Of a DNA stretch of 64,000 nucleotides, positions 62,221 to 64,000 are shown piece by piece (the first letter of the stretch is position 1; each line of letters begins with the position of its first letter). The notes under the pieces are model-generated. The model was not told where the DNA came from. It ran no database searches and saw only the letters and a program-made list of their open reading frames with translations. A program made the translations under genes and the position numbers. This stretch comes from SVTX01 sp045542075 (GTDB lineage: Bacteria; Bacillota; Clostridia; Oscillospirales; CAG-272), in assembly GCA_045542075.1 (NCBI GenBank), contig JAZQKI010000001.1:8114-72113 (forward strand), given 5' to 3'.

Positions 62221-63405
62221 TCACCAATTGTCGTCGTTGCTATTCTCGGGGATAACTTCCTTCATAGCCGCGATAGCGCATTCTATCATATCGTCTGTGG
62301 GCTCGTAGACTGTTATGCGCTGGAGCCACATGCCGGGAGCGGAGATGATCCTTGTCAATATATTGTCATGTCTGCCCGCGATTTTCAGCAGCTCATAGCC
62401 TATGCCAACTATAAGCGGAATGAGCAGAAGCTTAAATCCAACTCTCATAATAGTGGGCATTTCAGCCGAGTGTGTTATAAGAGCGTATACGGGGTCTATG
62501 AAGAATGAAACGAATATGCTTACAAGCACCATAAGGATGAGGAAGCTTGTTCCGCATCTGGGGTGGTGCTTTTTCTGCTTTCTTACGTTTTCGACCGTAA
62601 GCTCAAGACCTGCCTCATAGCAGAAGATCGTCTTATGCTCAGCGCGGTGGTACATAAACGTGCGGCGAATATCCTTCATAAGAGCGATAGCCGCCATATA
62701 GCCAACAAGAAGAATTACTCTTATAATTCCCTCAAAGAGCGACTTGTAGAAGGATGCAAGGAAAATGTTATCTTCGTTTCCTATTGCGGGAATAAGCTTT
62801 ATAAGATCGTATATATACGAAGGAAGCACGATGAAAAGACCTATTGCAAGTACAAGTCCAAGCACTACACCGATTACCATAACGACGGTCGTTAGCACGG
62901 ATGAGCTTGATTTATCTTTTTTTGTCTCTCCACATTCGTCTGTGGGCTCGGCGGTAGAGGTAGATTCGGCATCGGCTGTTTTGAGGGTATCCTCTGCTGA
63001 GGTGTCCGCAGTTTGCTCTACAGCTTCGGTGACTGACTGCTCTGCTGCGGGTTTGTCGCGTTTAGCCGCCTTTTCCGCCTTTTTAGCAGCTTTTTTTTCT
63101 GCCTTTTCCTTTTCCATTTCCTCCTCAAGCTCCTCAAGTCCCGAAAGCTCTGCCGAGCGCATAAGGTACTTTGAGCCCGTTTTCATAGAGTAAATGTAAT
63201 TATACAGTCCTCTGAAAATGGGAAGCTTGAATATTTTGGGCGCGTCTGCGCTTGTGGTGGGTTCTTTCTCAACAATTATTTCTCCGTCGGTGTTGCGGAC
63301 TGCCATAGCCGTTACCTTGGGACCGCGCATCATAATTCCCTCCATCAGCGCCTGTCCGCCGATAGAAGTCTTTTTAGCTGCGCAGATTTTTTCCTGTCTG
63401 CTCAT
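62221..63405 (-). CDS. DUF1385 membrane protein (YqhQ-like)
   Basis: 394 aa. N-terminal SIGGQALMEGIMMRGP is the family signature, then a cytoplasmic insert of Lys/Glu/Ala-rich coiled-coil (about 95-165), and four or more helices with YHRAEHKTIFCYEAG and HPRCGTSFLILMVL, whose His/Cys pattern suggests a metal or cofactor site. YqhQ genes are often close to prmC-prfA; here prfA is 5 kb away on the other strand. Function unknown. Start: ATG 63405 with AAAAGGAT. Confidence 0.92.
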   Translation of the reverse strand: MSRQEKICAAKKTSIGGQALMEGIMMRGPKVTAMAVRNTDGEIIVEKEPTTSADAPKIFKLPIFRGLYNYIYSMKTGSKYLMRSAELSGLEELEEEMEKEKAEKKAAKKAEKAAKRDKPAAEQSVTEAVEQTADTSAEDTLKTADAESTSTAEPTDECGETKKDKSSSSVLTTVVMVIGVVLGLVLAIGLFIVLPSYIYDLIKLIPAIGNEDNIFLASFYKSLFEGIIRVILLVGYMAAIALMKDIRRTFMYHRAEHKTIFCYEAGLELTVENVRKQKKHHPRCGTSFLILMVLVSIFVSFFIDPVYALITHSAEMPTIMRVGFKLLLIPLIVGIGYELLKIAGRHDNILTRIISAPGMWLQRITVYEPTDDMIECAIAAMKEVIPENSNDDNW

Positions 63406-63484
63406 TTTATTATCCTTTTTTTTGTATTTACATATATTTTAACACTTTATATTACCACATATTTATTAACACGATATGAATGTA

Positions 63485-63521
63485 AAAAATATAACCGCCA
63501 AATCGGCGGTTATATTTTTTA
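63485..63521 (-). terminator. Terminator of the PRPP synthetase gene
   Basis: Perfect 16-base stem AAAAAATATAACCGCC / GGCGGTTATATTTTTT with T run on either strand. Confidence 0.92.
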
Positions 63522-63526
63522 TAAAA

Positions 63527-64000
63527 TCAGTTAGCGTGTGGATTTTTCTCCATCTGACGTCTATGCTTTGCAACGATATTGGTGATCTTCTTTGCGGGAT
63601 CAAGCAGTCCGCTGATGGTAGCGTCGTGATTAAGAGTGTCGATAATATAGGAAACGTACTTACACATATTAACGTCCACGTGCCAAGGTCTATCAAGAAG
63701 TCCGGGACGGCGGTAAATCAGGTTGGTTGTGAATACTCGGCATATAAGTCCCTCCTCATATGCCTTGTCAAACTTATCAAATCCGCCCGTGAAGAGACCG
63801 AAGGATGCGAAAGCGAATATTCTCTTTGCGCCTCTTTCCTTGAGCTGTGAGCAAACATCAAGCAGCGAGTCGCCTGATGATATCATATCGTCAACGATAA
63901 TAACGTCCTTATCGGTGAGGTCCTGACCGAGATACTCGTGAGCCTCAATGGGATTTTTGCCGTTTACAATGATAGAATAGTTGCGGCGCTTATAGAACAT
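63527..64000 (-). CDS. prs: Ribose-phosphate pyrophosphokinase, N-terminal part outside window
   Basis: 157 codons of the C-terminal half; the Met at 64000 is probably internal because the frame reaches the window edge and the family needs more than 300 residues. DKDVIIVDDMISSGDSLLDV is the PRPP-binding loop; ERGAKRIFAFASFGLFTGG follows. Makes PRPP for nucleotide, His and Trp synthesis. The C-terminal tail (HVDVNMCKYVSYIIDTLNHD) is longer than in typical Prs, as in some clostridial forms. Confidence 0.88.
   Translation of the reverse strand: MFYKRRNYSIIVNGKNPIEAHEYLGQDLTDKDVIIVDDMISSGDSLLDVCSQLKERGAKRIFAFASFGLFTGGFDKFDKAYEEGLICRVFTTNLIYRRPGLLDRPWHVDVNMCKYVSYIIDTLNHDATISGLLDPAKKITNIVAKHRRQMEKNPHAN

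Noticed and set aside
1..64000. tRNA, rRNA, tmRNA or transposase genes
   Set aside because: Looked for by eye; no cloverleaf, rRNA core or IS-end structures were found, although faint ones could be missed without software.

Overview
The window looks like the chromosome of an endospore-forming member of Clostridia (Bacillota), most likely an uncultured gut lineage near Oscillospirales or Christensenellales; the exact family is inference. It carries both PolC and DnaE replicases, WhiA, the mother-cell regulator SpoIIID, a PdaA-type cortex deacetylase, BspA-type leucine-rich-repeat surface proteins and strong GGAGG ribosome binding sites. No tRNA, rRNA, CRISPR array, transposase or prophage gene was seen. 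Most promoters fit a sigma-A pattern with 17-bp spacing.

Layout. 1-4.1 kb: the 3' part of polC. 4.1-8.7 kb, minus strand: two paralogous secreted endonuclease I proteins with Thr/Pro/Glu linkers and near-identical 3' ends, then a small leucine-rich-repeat protein. 8.9-14.4 kb, plus strand: dut, a His/Cys-rich COG0523 (CobW-type) metal GTPase, a second COG0523 protein fused to a DUF1980-like domain, and a 916-residue leucine-rich-repeat lipoprotein; this reads as a metal-homeostasis and surface operon. 14.5-20 kb: a Cys-rich protein, an HD phosphohydrolase, a Na/Pi cotransporter, a ThuA-like protein and a short-chain dehydrogenase relative without catalytic residues. 19.92-20.40 kb: a gene-free stretch full of inverted repeats. 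20.4-34.3 kb: spoIIID, two SpoU methyltransferases, proC, a PdaA-type/NodB deacetylase pair, a VTC polyphosphate polymerase with DUF4956, and an operon holding rlmB, a huge acidic-repeat membrane protein, a TIGR03960 radical SAM protein and DUF2344. 34.3-43.7 kb, mostly minus strand: YjbR, a nucleotide kinase, a lipoprotein, a TspO relative, a class A PBP, a phosphoesterase, comEC and ispE, with an acyl carrier protein on the plus strand. 43.9-47.7 kb: TSCPD, phosphoglucomutase and an ECF sigma gene split by an in-frame stop. 47.8-54 kb, minus strand: operon HAD-murB-whiA-dnaE. 54-61.6 kb, plus strand: coaE, lytic transglycosylase, M18 peptidase, prfA, sua5, a parC-like gene and two mini-proteins. 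61.6-64 kb, minus strand: ywlG, yqhQ and the 3' part of a PRPP synthetase gene.

The best candidates for something undescribed are the 1152-residue protein at 27713-31171, which has ten 16-residue acidic repeats joined to what looks like a P-type ATPase without its catalytic aspartate motif; the COG0523/DUF1980 operon; the sigma factor whose C-terminal regulatory region is cut off by a UAA codon and which sits behind an apparent ECF-type self-controlled promoter; and the paired secreted nucleases with a Cys-containing C-terminal anchor. All function calls come from reading motifs by eye; no database search was run.
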